Part shown: positions 29,270 through 37,030 of the stretch, in pieces | How the letters are laid out: every line of letters starts with the position of its first letter | Position numbering within the stretch: the stretch's first letter is position 1 | Origin: Vreelandella neptunia | Lineage (GTDB): Bacteria; Pseudomonadota; Gammaproteobacteria; Pseudomonadales; Halomonadaceae | Direction of reading: 5' to 3' | DNA length: 64,000 bases | Assembly: GCF_022489065.1 (NCBI RefSeq) | Contig: NZ_JAKVTW010000002.1 | Location: forward strand, 124,001 to 188,000 | The notes under the pieces: model-generated | The model's input: only the letters and a program-made list of their open reading frames with translations | What the model was told of the DNA's origin: nothing | Databases searched by the model: none | Position numbers and translations under genes: made by a program

Positions 29270-29347
29270 CTGTCGCGTCAGCAGGCACACCACTCGGTTG
29301 CCTGCCGCAAGCATCAAGCCCCGGTCGGTAACCCCGCCGGGGCTTTT
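29246..29347 (+). promoter_or_regulatory. Attenuator: competing stems and intrinsic terminator upstream of DAHP synthase
   Basis: Stem A: GGTGTGCC (29246-29253) is perfectly complementary to GGCACACC (29284-29291). Stem B: GCAGGC (29281-29286) complements GCCTGC (29300-29305) and shares bases with stem A. Stem C: GGTTGCC (29296-29302) can pair with GGTAACC (29327-29333), which overlaps the terminator's internal part. Terminator: GCCCCGG (29318-29324) with CCGGGGC (29337-29343), then TTTT. These are mutually exclusive partners as in attenuators; the exact switching logic needs a fold calculation. Confidence 0.7.
29318..29347 (+). terminator. Rho-independent terminator in the DAHP synthase leader
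   Basis: GCCCCGG / CCGGGGC gives a perfect 7-bp stem, extended inside by CGG / CCG, followed by TTTT. It lies between the leader peptide and the enzyme gene, so it acts as an attenuator terminator rather than a gene-end terminator. Confidence 0.85.
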
Positions 29348-29427
29348 GGCGTTTTGGCCCGGCGATTTTTATGTCCAGCGAATTTCGGAAACCGTTATTC
29401 ATCACTATTTCATCAAGGAGCAGCATC

Positions 29428-29589
29428 ATGATCTATCGCGCACTGACTAACGCTATCGCCACCGGCTTTTTGGGCTATTGCTATGGCTGGCGATTTAGCG
29501 ACGCGCGGTCGGTGCTAGCTGCCACCTCCGACCGTGTGCAATTGGGTGGTCACCTAATTAAACGATGTCATACGCTTACGGAGAGTTAA
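29428..29589 (+). CDS. Small ORF (53 residues) coupled to DAHP synthase, function unknown
   Basis: Preceded by a strong SD (AAGGAG, 29415-29420) and ending in TAA only two bases before the DAHP synthase ATG. The peptide has an aromatic-rich segment, TGFLGYCYGWRFSDARS, then a polar tail ending HTLTES. I do not recognise it. It lies downstream of the attenuator terminator, so it is made only on read-through transcripts. It could be a real miniprotein or a second regulatory ORF controlling translation of the enzyme by coupling. Confidence 0.6.
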   Translation: MIYRALTNAIATGFLGYCYGWRFSDARSVLAATSDRVQLGGHLIKRCHTLTES

Positions 29590-29591
29590 CC

Positions 29592-30686
29592 ATGAATGCG
29601 CCTATCAGCCCTGTTGCAAATAGCCCTGCTGTCAACACTGCCCACGTCAACTTGCCGCACACCACGGCAGCCGTCTCTACCTCACAGAAACTGCCTACGC
29701 CCGCTGAACTTCGTCAGCGTTTTTCGCTTAGCGACGCATTGAGCGCGCAAATTGCCCGTCAGCGTCACGCCATACAGCAAATTTTAAGCGGTCACGATGA
29801 CCGTCTGCTTGTCGTGGTTGGCCCCTGTTCCGTACATGACCCCGATGCAGCGCTTGAGTATGCCGACCGTCTGGCTGCATTAAGTGAAGAGGTGAGCGAA
29901 CATATTTTACCGGTGATGCGTGTCTATGTTGAAAAGCCGCGCACCACCGTGGGTTGGAAAGGACTGGCTTACGATCCTGGGTTGAACGGCAGTGGTGATA
30001 TGTCCCGCGGTTTGGGGCTCTCTCGTGAGTTGATGCACGCGGTAGCGGCGCGCGGCCTGCCGGTGGCCACTGAGCTTTTACAGCCGATGCTGGCGTCTTA
30101 CTTGGACGATTTACTGAGCTGGGTAGCGATTGGCGCACGCACCACCGAATCGCAGCTGCACCGTGAACTTGCCAGCGATTTGTCAGCGGCGGTGGGATTC
30201 AAAAATGCCACCAGCGGCGATGTACAAGTGGCGATTGATGCCATGAGCGCGGCGGCCCACCCACACCAGCGTTTTGCAGTGGATGCTCACGGCCACCCAA
30301 TCGTTCAGCAAACCGCGGGTAACCCGCACACCCACGTGGTGCTGCGCGGCGGACACGGTGAGCCCAACTACCAGAGTCACCATGTGCAGGCAGCCACTAC
30401 TGCGCTGCGTAATGCCGGGCAAAATCCACGGCTGATGGTCGATTGCAGCCATGCCAATGCGCGTAAAGATCATCGCCGCCAGAGTGAAGTGATGCTGGAT
30501 GTATTGGCCCAGCGACAAGCGGGCGAAGCCAACTTGGCCGCGCTGATGCTGGAAAGCCACCTGTTCGAAGGCAAGCAGCCGCTCAAACCTGGCGCCATGC
30601 GCTACGGCGTATCAGTTACCGACGCCTGTGTAGGCTGGGAAACCACAGAACACTTACTTAAAACGGCTGCGGAGCGTTTGAGTTAG
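29592..30686 (+). CDS. aroG: 3-deoxy-7-phosphoheptulonate (DAHP) synthase, class I AroF/G/H type
   Basis: Condenses phosphoenolpyruvate and erythrose 4-phosphate, the entry step to all aromatic amino acids. The 364-residue product carries LLVVVGPCSVHDP, the PEP loop VYVEKPRTTVGWKGL, IGARTTESQLHREL, FKNATSGD and metal/substrate DCSHANARKDHRRQ. An upstream start at 29565 is disfavoured because the ATG at 29592 sits just after the coupled small ORF. Which isozyme this is (Phe-, Tyr- or Trp-inhibited) cannot be told from sequence by eye, so the symbol is provisional. It lies under the aromatic attenuator. Confidence 0.93.
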   Translation: MNAPISPVANSPAVNTAHVNLPHTTAAVSTSQKLPTPAELRQRFSLSDALSAQIARQRHAIQQILSGHDDRLLVVVGPCSVHDPDAALEYADRLAALSEEVSEHILPVMRVYVEKPRTTVGWKGLAYDPGLNGSGDMSRGLGLSRELMHAVAARGLPVATELLQPMLASYLDDLLSWVAIGARTTESQLHRELASDLSAAVGFKNATSGDVQVAIDAMSAAAHPHQRFAVDAHGHPIVQQTAGNPHTHVVLRGGHGEPNYQSHHVQAATTALRNAGQNPRLMVDCSHANARKDHRRQSEVMLDVLAQRQAGEANLAALMLESHLFEGKQPLKPGAMRYGVSVTDACVGWETTEHLLKTAAERLS

Positions 30687-30716
30687 TTCATTGCTACTAC
30701 TATTACTTGTTTGCCT

Positions 30717-30765
30717 TGGCCAGCCCCGTATCATAGAGCCTTTGCGGAAATAATGAGGCTGGCCA
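30717..30765 (+). promoter_or_regulatory. Inverted repeat that could sequester the SD and start of the next gene
   Basis: TGGCCAGCC (30717-30725) is perfectly complementary to GGCTGGCCA (30757-30765). The second arm lies between the GAGG Shine-Dalgarno and the ATG at 30765 and includes its first base. Pairing would hide the start site of the DUF3087-like gene. Confidence 0.4.
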
Positions 30766-31277
30766 TGGTATTTACCCTAGAGCATCACGACCCCGACACC
30801 TACCGCCGGAAAGCCCGCATGATCAGCTTTGCTATGGCGGGGCAGCTGATTATTTTTGGCCTCCTGTTCTCAATGCTCCTTACCTCCACCTTTGGCAGCA
30901 GCCTATGGCTCAATGCCCTAGGCGTGCTGCTTGGGTTATTGGCCACTAGCGCACTATTTGCCGTTTTACGTGAGCGTCCCTGGATGACGGAAGTCCGCTA
31001 CGTTTGGCAGCTCAAACATCATCTGTCGCAAGTCAGTGGCTACCTTTCACAACTACGCAAAGCGGTGGAAGAGAACAACCGCACGGCGCTGGATCTGCTC
31101 ACTTTCTACCATCAGGGTATGGCGCAGTTGGCGGAGCTTAATGGACGCACCACCGATGACGACTCGGAGCGGCTAGCTGAAAAAATGCAGGTGAAAATTA
31201 AACGCGAAGAGCAGGGGCTGCCCCCTCAAGTTGAGAGCATCGATACACATGACCTGCAGGCATTCAAACGCGGGTAA
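30765..31277 (+). CDS. DUF3087-like inner membrane protein
   Basis: A 170-residue protein with two membrane segments (about 25-45 and 50-72), followed by a helical cytoplasmic tail. The motif YRRKARMISFAMAG at the start and the arrangement of two helices plus soluble tail resemble the DUF3087 family of gammaproteobacteria; function is unknown in that family. I start at ATG 30765 because GAGG lies just upstream; earlier in-frame starts at 30711 and 30753 exist. It stands alone downstream of the DAHP synthase. Confidence 0.65.
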   Translation: MVFTLEHHDPDTYRRKARMISFAMAGQLIIFGLLFSMLLTSTFGSSLWLNALGVLLGLLATSALFAVLRERPWMTEVRYVWQLKHHLSQVSGYLSQLRKAVEENNRTALDLLTFYHQGMAQLAELNGRTTDDDSERLAEKMQVKIKREEQGLPPQVESIDTHDLQAFKRG

Positions 31278-31281
31278 TGAT

Positions 31282-31311
31282 TACGGGCAATCATAAAAAT
31301 ACGGGCAATCA
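31282..31311 (+). repeat. Two 12-base direct repeats (TACGGGCAATCA)
   Basis: TACGGGCAATCA occurs at 31282-31293 and 31300-31311, an 18-base period (nearly two helical turns), 30 bases upstream of the lipoprotein start. It could be a tandem binding site or a small duplication. Confidence 0.35.
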
Positions 31312-31340
31312 CAGAAATGGTCATACAGGGAGCGCGGTGA

Positions 31341-32072
31341 ATGAATACGTTAAGAGTATTGAGTGGTGCTGTTTTCGCAGCAGGCGTGATGGTAGTGCTA
31401 GGAGGGTGTGCAGCGACGCCCAACGCCGAAACAGCAGTTGCCAATCAAGCTACGCTAGATAACCGGGCTCCCTTCCTGCCTTCAGCGCTATTTCCTGGCT
31501 CCGCTGAACAATTTGCTGCATGGCACTGCGAGCCTGCGAAACAAAACTTAGTGACCGCGACCAATACCAACGACCTGCGCCTATGGTCGCTGCATGGCGC
31601 CTGGCGGCTACCTCAAGCGGTCGTCGCCAGCGGTGCACGCTATCAAGATGGCGAAATCAGCTTTTGGAATCGGGGTGACAAAGCGCTGGTAGAAACACCG
31701 CGGGGGCAACTGCAGTGCTCTCTGGCCGAACAGCGTGACGCCTTAACCCGGGCGGTGAAGCCTGGCGTGATGTTCTTTGGCCAGGGTAACGAGCCGGGTT
31801 GGAGCGTTGCGTTAGCGCATGATACGCCTACGCTGACCATGGAGACGAACTATGGAGATGAGCGCCTCGAATTACCTTATATGGTCAGCGTGATGGACAA
31901 TGAAGCGGGACGAGTGGTTATCGAAAATGCCGACGTTGAGCCGTTTTTCCGCGTGCGTATCGACGCTGGTGCCTGCTTTGACAACATGAGCGGCGAGCCT
32001 TTTCCTGCCAGGGTCACCCTAACCTACGGCGGCGAGCAGTATAGCGGCTGTGGCCAGGGTATTGCCCCCTAG
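31341..32072 (+). CDS. Lipoprotein with MliC lysozyme-inhibitor-like and COG3650 domains
   Basis: The 243-residue precursor has a signal peptide with lipobox LGGC (Cys23). Residues about 60-130 look like an MliC domain (membrane-bound inhibitor of c-type lysozyme): WHCEP, then ASGARYQDGEISFWNRGDKA and a closing cysteine. Residues about 145-240 carry GNEPGWSVAL, the hallmark of COG3650-type lipoproteins. A role in protecting peptidoglycan from lysozyme is inferred from MliC only. Four or more cysteines suggest disulfides. The assignment is by motif memory, not search. Confidence 0.7.
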   Translation: MNTLRVLSGAVFAAGVMVVLGGCAATPNAETAVANQATLDNRAPFLPSALFPGSAEQFAAWHCEPAKQNLVTATNTNDLRLWSLHGAWRLPQAVVASGARYQDGEISFWNRGDKALVETPRGQLQCSLAEQRDALTRAVKPGVMFFGQGNEPGWSVALAHDTPTLTMETNYGDERLELPYMVSVMDNEAGRVVIENADVEPFFRVRIDAGACFDNMSGEPFPARVTLTYGGEQYSGCGQGIAP

Positions 32073-32092
32073 GCGTCCTTAAAAGAGGTAGA

Positions 32093-33163
32093 TCAGCAGC
32101 GATAGACAACACGCTCGGCCCGCCACTCTTGCGCTACAAAGTCGCTGGCGCATAGGGCTGAGGTGTTGCCAGCAGCACGAGCAGCCAGTCGCGATAGCGT
32201 TGCCATGTTAAGACCGCGAGTACTCTCTACCTGCTCGCTTACCGCGAGCGGCACCCAGCGTTCATCCTCTAACGTTGCCAGGGTGAAGCTAAAAGGGTGA
32301 AAGCCTGGAAAGCCAAGCCGAATATCGGTGGCAACCAGCGTCTCATTGCCGTTCAACCAGCGCGTTTCATAGCGCAGGAAAGGCCCCGCAAACCACCTTA
32401 AACGCTGCCCTTGCAAGCTGGCCAATGCGAACTCCTCTAACTCGGCATTGCGTATCAGAGGTTCCAGGCGCGGTTGACGGTCGCCGTCGAATAGGCCGAC
32501 TAAACTTTCATAGTAACGGTCGCCATCCACCACTGTGGCGCGCCACAGTGCAATATTAAAGGGCGTTGGTTGTATCAGCAGGGGGGCGTCTTCCAAGCCC
32601 CGCTCCGCTAGCACCGGGGCAAGGCGCTGCTCAATCGTTAGCTTTGCCCCAGCGGCCATGGCTAAATAAACGCAGGTAATCGCTAACCCCCAGGTGCACG
32701 CTTTTTTAACCCGCAAAGATACCAGACCTACCCCTAAAGCAATCAGTAAAGGGATGGAGTAAAACGGATCAATGATAAAAATAATGGGTAAGGCAACCGG
32801 GGGACGTTCAATGGGCCAAAATAGCTGGGTACCGTAAGTGGTCAGCGCATCGAGTAGCGGGTGAGTAATTAATATGAGCGCGAAGAAGCACCACCAGCGA
32901 GGTAGGTTAATGTCCTTCGCGGGAGAAAAGCGCGCGCACAGTAATGCCAATAACGTCGCTAAACCGGTGAGTACAAAAAGGGAGTGGCTAAAGCCGCGGT
33001 GTTCGGTAACGTTAGCCACGGCGTCCCCGTAATCCAGCGCCACATCGAGATCGGGAAGGGTGCCCAGCACGGCACCCATCACAATGGCCTTACGGCCTAA
33101 GCGTCGGCCCAAAACGGCCCCGCCAATGGCTGCGCCTAGCGCGGCTTGTGTAATTGAATCCAC
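32093..33163 (-). CDS. Membrane-bound metal-dependent hydrolase (YdjM/LexA-regulated family, PF04307-like)
   Basis: The N-terminus DSITQAALGAAIGGAVLGRRLGRKA, LPDLDVALDYG and HRGFSHSLF is characteristic of the YdjM family, predicted membrane metal hydrolases. Several hydrophobic segments occupy residues 1-190; the C-terminal 160 residues are soluble. I use the GTG at 33163 (356 residues) because CGGAG lies 7 bases upstream and conserved sequence begins there; the open frame continues to 33247. It is convergent with the lipoprotein gene and divergent from gloA. Biochemical function is not established. Confidence 0.8.
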   Translation of the reverse strand: MDSITQAALGAAIGGAVLGRRLGRKAIVMGAVLGTLPDLDVALDYGDAVANVTEHRGFSHSLFVLTGLATLLALLCARFSPAKDINLPRWWCFFALILITHPLLDALTTYGTQLFWPIERPPVALPIIFIIDPFYSIPLLIALGVGLVSLRVKKACTWGLAITCVYLAMAAGAKLTIEQRLAPVLAERGLEDAPLLIQPTPFNIALWRATVVDGDRYYESLVGLFDGDRQPRLEPLIRNAELEEFALASLQGQRLRWFAGPFLRYETRWLNGNETLVATDIRLGFPGFHPFSFTLATLEDERWVPLAVSEQVESTRGLNMATLSRLAARAAGNTSALCASDFVAQEWRAERVVYRC

Positions 33164-33290
33164 AGGTTTCTCCGACGGGTAAACCCAGCTAAGATAAACG
33201 TTATAGATTAATTGTACAGCATTGTCGTGCGCTCTGTGCGCTGTCACGCTTTTGTAACGTATAGCTAAAGTCGTGCTTAAAGGAGTAAAT

Positions 33291-33731
33291 ATGCAATATC
33301 TTCACACCATGGTTCGTGTAAGTGACCTAGATGCTTCACTGCGTTTTTACTGCGATCTTCTGGGGCTTAAGGAAGTTCGTCGCAAAGAGAATGAGAAAGG
33401 CCGGTTCACACTGGTCTTTTTGGCCGCACCAGAGGACGAACCACGTTCAGAAAGGTTAACGGCACCCGAACTTGAACTGACCTATAACTGGGACCCTGAA
33501 GAGTATTCTGGTGGCCGCAACTTCGGCCATTTGGCCTACCGGGTGGATGATATTTATGCCCTCTGTCATCACCTGCAGGACAACGGCGTCACGATTAATC
33601 GTCCTCCCCGTGATGGTCATATGGCGTTTGTAAAATCACCCGACGGTATCTCAATCGAGTTACTCCAAAAAGGTGATGCTTTAGCGCCAAAAGAACCCTG
33701 GGCTTCAATGGAAAACAGCGGTAGCTGGTAA
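33291..33731 (+). CDS. gloA: Lactoylglutathione lyase (glyoxalase I)
   Basis: Isomerises the methylglyoxal-glutathione hemithioacetal to lactoylglutathione. The 146-residue product starts [13 protein letters not shown] and has the two vicinal-oxygen-chelate repeats. The four metal ligands appear as H5 (LHTMVRV), E in LELTYNW, H in [10 protein letters not shown] and E in SIELLQK. AAAGGAG supports the ATG at 33291; an earlier start at 33273 would add six residues. It is slightly longer than E. coli GloA at the C-terminus. Confidence 0.93.
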   Translation: MQYLHTMVRVSDLDASLRFYCDLLGLKEVRRKENEKGRFTLVFLAAPEDEPRSERLTAPELELTYNWDPEEYSGGRNFGHLAYRVDDIYALCHHLQDNGVTINRPPRDGHMAFVKSPDGISIELLQKGDALAPKEPWASMENSGSW

Positions 33732-33823
33732 GTGAAAATTGGAAAAAATGGTTGGAAAAAGCGGTTGAGAAGATATAACTGGAAAGTGTTAGTAAGTAAC
33801 CGTTAAACAAGGGAAAGATTATC

Positions 33824-34279
33824 ATGACCAAGAAAGGTTGGCGTTTACTGCCACTGTTGGCTTCGGCCGCTCTACTGTTAAGTGCCTGTAGCAGCGCGCC
33901 CCAGCAAGGGCGGGTTGAAGCGCCGCAAGGCTCTTCATTATCAGGGCCTATTGTTGAGCAGCGTTGGGACTTGCTGCTGGTGGGAACTGATGAGCGGCTC
34001 AACATGCCGGAAACGCCTTTTTTCCAGATTGCAAAAGATGGCAAAGTTAGCGGTCACGACGGCTGTAACCGTTTTACCGGCGAGGTGAAGCTTGGCGATA
34101 ACCAGCGTATTGAGTTTGGTGAGTTAGCCACCACACGCATGGCGTGCCCGCAAATGGCCGATGCCAACCGGGTCACCTATATGATGGAGACGGCCTACCG
34201 CTACTTGATTGACCATGATCGATTGGTGTTTTTTGGCCCGGATAGTCGGGTGCTAGGCGGCTGGCGCGAGTCGAACTAA
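33824..34279 (+). CDS. META-domain (HslJ-like) lipoprotein
   Basis: A 151-residue precursor with signal peptide and lipobox LSAC (Cys22), so probably lipid-anchored. The META domain follows, with SGHDGCNRFTGEV and the paired TTRMACPQM cysteine motif; these two cysteines commonly form a disulfide. HslJ-like proteins are linked to envelope stress and novobiocin resistance in E. coli; the role here is inferred only. It is convergent with the flavoprotein gene on its right, with an 11-base gap. Confidence 0.88.
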   Translation: MTKKGWRLLPLLASAALLLSACSSAPQQGRVEAPQGSSLSGPIVEQRWDLLLVGTDERLNMPETPFFQIAKDGKVSGHDGCNRFTGEVKLGDNQRIEFGELATTRMACPQMADANRVTYMMETAYRYLIDHDRLVFFGPDSRVLGGWRESN

Positions 34280-34290
34280 CACAATCAGTG

Positions 34291-35430
34291 TTATTGCTTA
34301 AAAGGCGGATTGAAGCGGTCGATAAAGCGCGCATCAATCCGCTTCTTCCATGCCCATACCCACTTGCCTGAGAAACCAATGGCACCACGACTGGCAATTG
34401 CATGGCCGTCACCTGTGCCAATGAGTGCCAACACTCGTTTGGGTGGTTGCCAGGGAGCTAACGGTTGGCTGCGACAGGCACGGCGTAAGTTGTCTGCTAA
34501 GTGTGGCCCCATACGCACCGCATAAACCCCCGCGTTAGGCAACGGTGGTGTAAATGCTGCGCAGTCTCCGGCGGCAAAGATACCCGGCTGACCAGAGACT
34601 TCCAGCGTGTTATCGACGTAAATGAAGTTGCGCTTATCCAGTGGCAGCGTAGTCTCTGCCAGCCAAGGGTGGCCGACAGCCCCCGTTGCCCACATGACGA
34701 TATCAGCCTCAATATGTTGTCCGTTCTGGGTTGATATCCCGCCCTTAACCAGTGATTCCCCGCGTAGCGGAGAGCGAACGGTAATACCCGCCTTTGAGAG
34801 TGCGCGTCGAGTTAGCCAGCGGGGTAAATGCCCGGCACCAGGTAACAGCTCATTGGATGCGCTCAACAGATGCCCCTGCCACTCAATATCTGGCCGCTGC
34901 TGGCGTAGTTGGGTCAATACGCTCATAAGCGTTTCACAGCCAGCAGCGCCGCCACCTACGCCCACAATGCGTTTTTTTCCGCCACTGTGGAAGTGGCTAA
35001 TGTCATTTTTTAGCGCCTGCCAGCGCTGGTGCAACGAGCTTAAAGGGCGCATAGAGAGTAGCCTGGGCAACTGCTCCCCTAGCTTCTGGGGGAGGCTTAG
35101 CGTCGAGCCAATATTGAACGAGGCAACATCAAAATTAAGGCGTTGATCATTGGCAAGTTCGGCATAACGCGCATGGGTATTGAGCGCGCGCGCTGGTGAA
35201 AGAATCAACCGGGCATTGGCGCGATGGCACAGCGCTGCTACATCGATCTGTGTCTCGCGTAGGGTGCATTCGCCTGCCAACCACGCCGGTACGCTGCCCG
35301 AATAAGCCGCTAAAGGACTATCGCTAACGACGGTAATCGCAATGTCAGGATCAGGCTGCCGAGCAAAGGCTTCGAGGACAAAGGCGTGGGCATGGCCTGC
35401 GCCAATGAGTAACAACTGCTGCATGGGCAT
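34291..35430 (-). CDS. FAD-dependent oxidoreductase of the 'N-terminal-to-SelD' family, stand-alone
   Basis: The 379-residue flavoprotein has an N-terminal dinucleotide fold (QLLLIGAGHAHAFVLEAF), YSGSVPAWLAGE, a second fold at VGVGGGAAGCE and the FAD-closing IFAAGDCAAF. The C-terminus GDGHAIASRGAIGFSGKWVW closely resembles the flavoprotein domain found fused to selenophosphate synthetase (TIGR03169). The SelD half is missing and no selD is in the window. Related proteins occur as NADH-dehydrogenase-like enzymes. Substrate is unknown. It is transcribed in the same direction as the cluster at 37-45 kb. Confidence 0.8.
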   Translation of the reverse strand: MPMQQLLLIGAGHAHAFVLEAFARQPDPDIAITVVSDSPLAAYSGSVPAWLAGECTLRETQIDVAALCHRANARLILSPARALNTHARYAELANDQRLNFDVASFNIGSTLSLPQKLGEQLPRLLSMRPLSSLHQRWQALKNDISHFHSGGKKRIVGVGGGAAGCETLMSVLTQLRQQRPDIEWQGHLLSASNELLPGAGHLPRWLTRRALSKAGITVRSPLRGESLVKGGISTQNGQHIEADIVMWATGAVGHPWLAETTLPLDKRNFIYVDNTLEVSGQPGIFAAGDCAAFTPPLPNAGVYAVRMGPHLADNLRRACRSQPLAPWQPPKRVLALIGTGDGHAIASRGAIGFSGKWVWAWKKRIDARFIDRFNPPFKQ

Positions 35431-35462
35431 GGCCTATGGAAGTGAAACGTGCAGGCGAAGGG

Positions 35463-36863
35463 TTAGCAAATCACGACTTGGTTTTTACCCGCCATTTTGG
35501 CCAGATACATACCTTGCTCTGCCCGCTCAAGTAACTGACGAGGTTGGTCATTGGGTTTCGCAAGGGTCAGGCCAATACTGATCGTCACTGGGTCGGCGAT
35601 GGAGAAAATATGCTTCTCAACATGGTGGCAAAGCTGGTTGGCAAGCTTAAGGCTGACGTCTTCATCAAGCCCTTTCGTGATAACAACGAACTCTTCACCA
35701 CCCCAGCGGCCAAGATGGTCTCCTCCTTTCAGCGTCTTCTGCGCTAAATGAGCAATATCACGCAAGATGTCATCGCCCACCGCATGCCCGTAGGTATCGT
35801 TGATGTTTTTAAAGTCATCAATATCAAACATCAGCACGGCAAAGCTTACAGACGAGTGGCTTAAATCCTCAATAACCAGTTCGGTATAGTAGCGATTCCA
35901 GCATTTCGTTAAAGGATCAGTGTGAGCCAGGCCTTCCAACCGCTGGTTGGTCTTGGTCAATTGACGATTGAGGTGGACGACTTCCTGGGCCGTAATAGCC
36001 ACTGCTAAATCATCGGCCAGTTCAATGATCATGGAGGCTTCCAGGGGCATCCAGTAGCTCAGCGACGCTTGCAATGTCGAATCGGCGACCAGGGCAGGGA
36101 GCAGTGGCTGCTGGCGAAACATCAGTAACCAGCCTAGAGAGGCATTGGCGACGCTTAGTGGGGCGGCCAGACCACCTTGGCAACTGCCATTCAGCTCGAT
36201 GATCTCCTCTTGGACGTTCTGCTGGTTCAACTGCTGCAACTGATGAAACAGCTGATGTTTGGACGGGCATTCGCCGTAGCAGTGGAGGTCACCTTGATAA
36301 GCCAACGCGATGCCTTCTGCCTGGAAAATTTCACACCAGCTGGCACCGTGATGCTGCAAAATGTCATCAATGGAGGTAAGCCGTTTAATATCTCTGGAGA
36401 GCAGTTTGCGACGCGACTTTAACCCTGATTGTCGAGTGGCCATGCGTTCCGCTTTCAGCAGGCGCAATCGCTGAGAGGCAATATCGATGAGCAGTTGAAT
36501 CCATTGAGTAGGGCCGATATAGGCAGCCGGCGGATGGCCAATATATCCCCACACGCCCTGTTCGCCATTGAGTTCATACAACTGAAGTTCAGATGCCACC
36601 AAGTCGTCGTAGCAACGAATGGCAGCCAGTGTGTGGTGAGTTGTCAGGGTGCCGTCTACAGGGTAGCAGTAAGCCAAGCGCAGATTACCTGTGCTCAAAC
36701 GTCGATAAAGCGCTACCGGTTGGCCCTGGGTGAGCGCATGGAGCGTTTTAGCCAGCAGCTCAAACAACTCGAGAGGAGTGGCCGAGCTGCACAGCAAGGC
36801 CAGCTCATGACACAGATTGTCGAGATGTTGAATTGATGAAGATGAAGGTAGTGTGCCACTCAT
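35463..36863 (-). CDS. GGDEF diguanylate cyclase with a phytochrome-like GAF/PHY sensor region
   Basis: A 466-residue cytoplasmic protein with no membrane segment. The C-terminal GGDEF domain (about 300-466) contains DPLTKCWNRYY, FDIDDFKNINDTYGH and the active motif GGEEF at 388-392. The position of the inhibitory RxxD site reads KGGD, so product inhibition may be lost. The sensor part resembles phytochrome GAF (VWGYIGHPPAAYIGPTQWIQ) and PHY (DLHCYGECPS) regions but lacks an N-terminal PAS and an obvious chromophore cysteine. SD GAGGAG favours the ATG at 36863 over one at 36887. Confidence 0.8.
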   Translation of the reverse strand: MSGTLPSSSSIQHLDNLCHELALLCSSATPLELFELLAKTLHALTQGQPVALYRRLSTGNLRLAYCYPVDGTLTTHHTLAAIRCYDDLVASELQLYELNGEQGVWGYIGHPPAAYIGPTQWIQLLIDIASQRLRLLKAERMATRQSGLKSRRKLLSRDIKRLTSIDDILQHHGASWCEIFQAEGIALAYQGDLHCYGECPSKHQLFHQLQQLNQQNVQEEIIELNGSCQGGLAAPLSVANASLGWLLMFRQQPLLPALVADSTLQASLSYWMPLEASMIIELADDLAVAITAQEVVHLNRQLTKTNQRLEGLAHTDPLTKCWNRYYTELVIEDLSHSSVSFAVLMFDIDDFKNINDTYGHAVGDDILRDIAHLAQKTLKGGDHLGRWGGEEFVVITKGLDEDVSLKLANQLCHHVEKHIFSIADPVTISIGLTLAKPNDQPRQLLERAEQGMYLAKMAGKNQVVIC

Positions 36864-36964
36864 CCTGAATGACTCCTCACAGCCCACGCTTTAGCGCCCA
36901 AAGTGACTTTTTAGCTAGCAATGTAATAAAGGAAATAAAATTTAGTTAATCATACAAACAAAAC

Positions 36965-36997
36965 AAGCGCGACTATTCAACGACTGTCGCAGCGCTT
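36965..36997 (-). terminator. Probable terminator downstream of the TVP38-flavoprotein gene
   Basis: On the minus strand AAGCGC (36997-36992) and GCGCTT (36970-36965), with an internal GAC/GTC extension, form a stem-loop followed by GTTTTGTTTG. It lies about 35 bases after the gene at 37031-39169 and ends that transcript before the GGDEF gene. Confidence 0.55.
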
Positions 36998-37030
36998 CAG
37001 TGATTTTAATGAGTATGATTGTTTTAAGGT

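Noticed and set aside
31277..31462. 61-codon frame starting at the DUF3087-like stop
   Set aside because: Low-complexity product overlapping the lipoprotein gene in another frame, with no SD.
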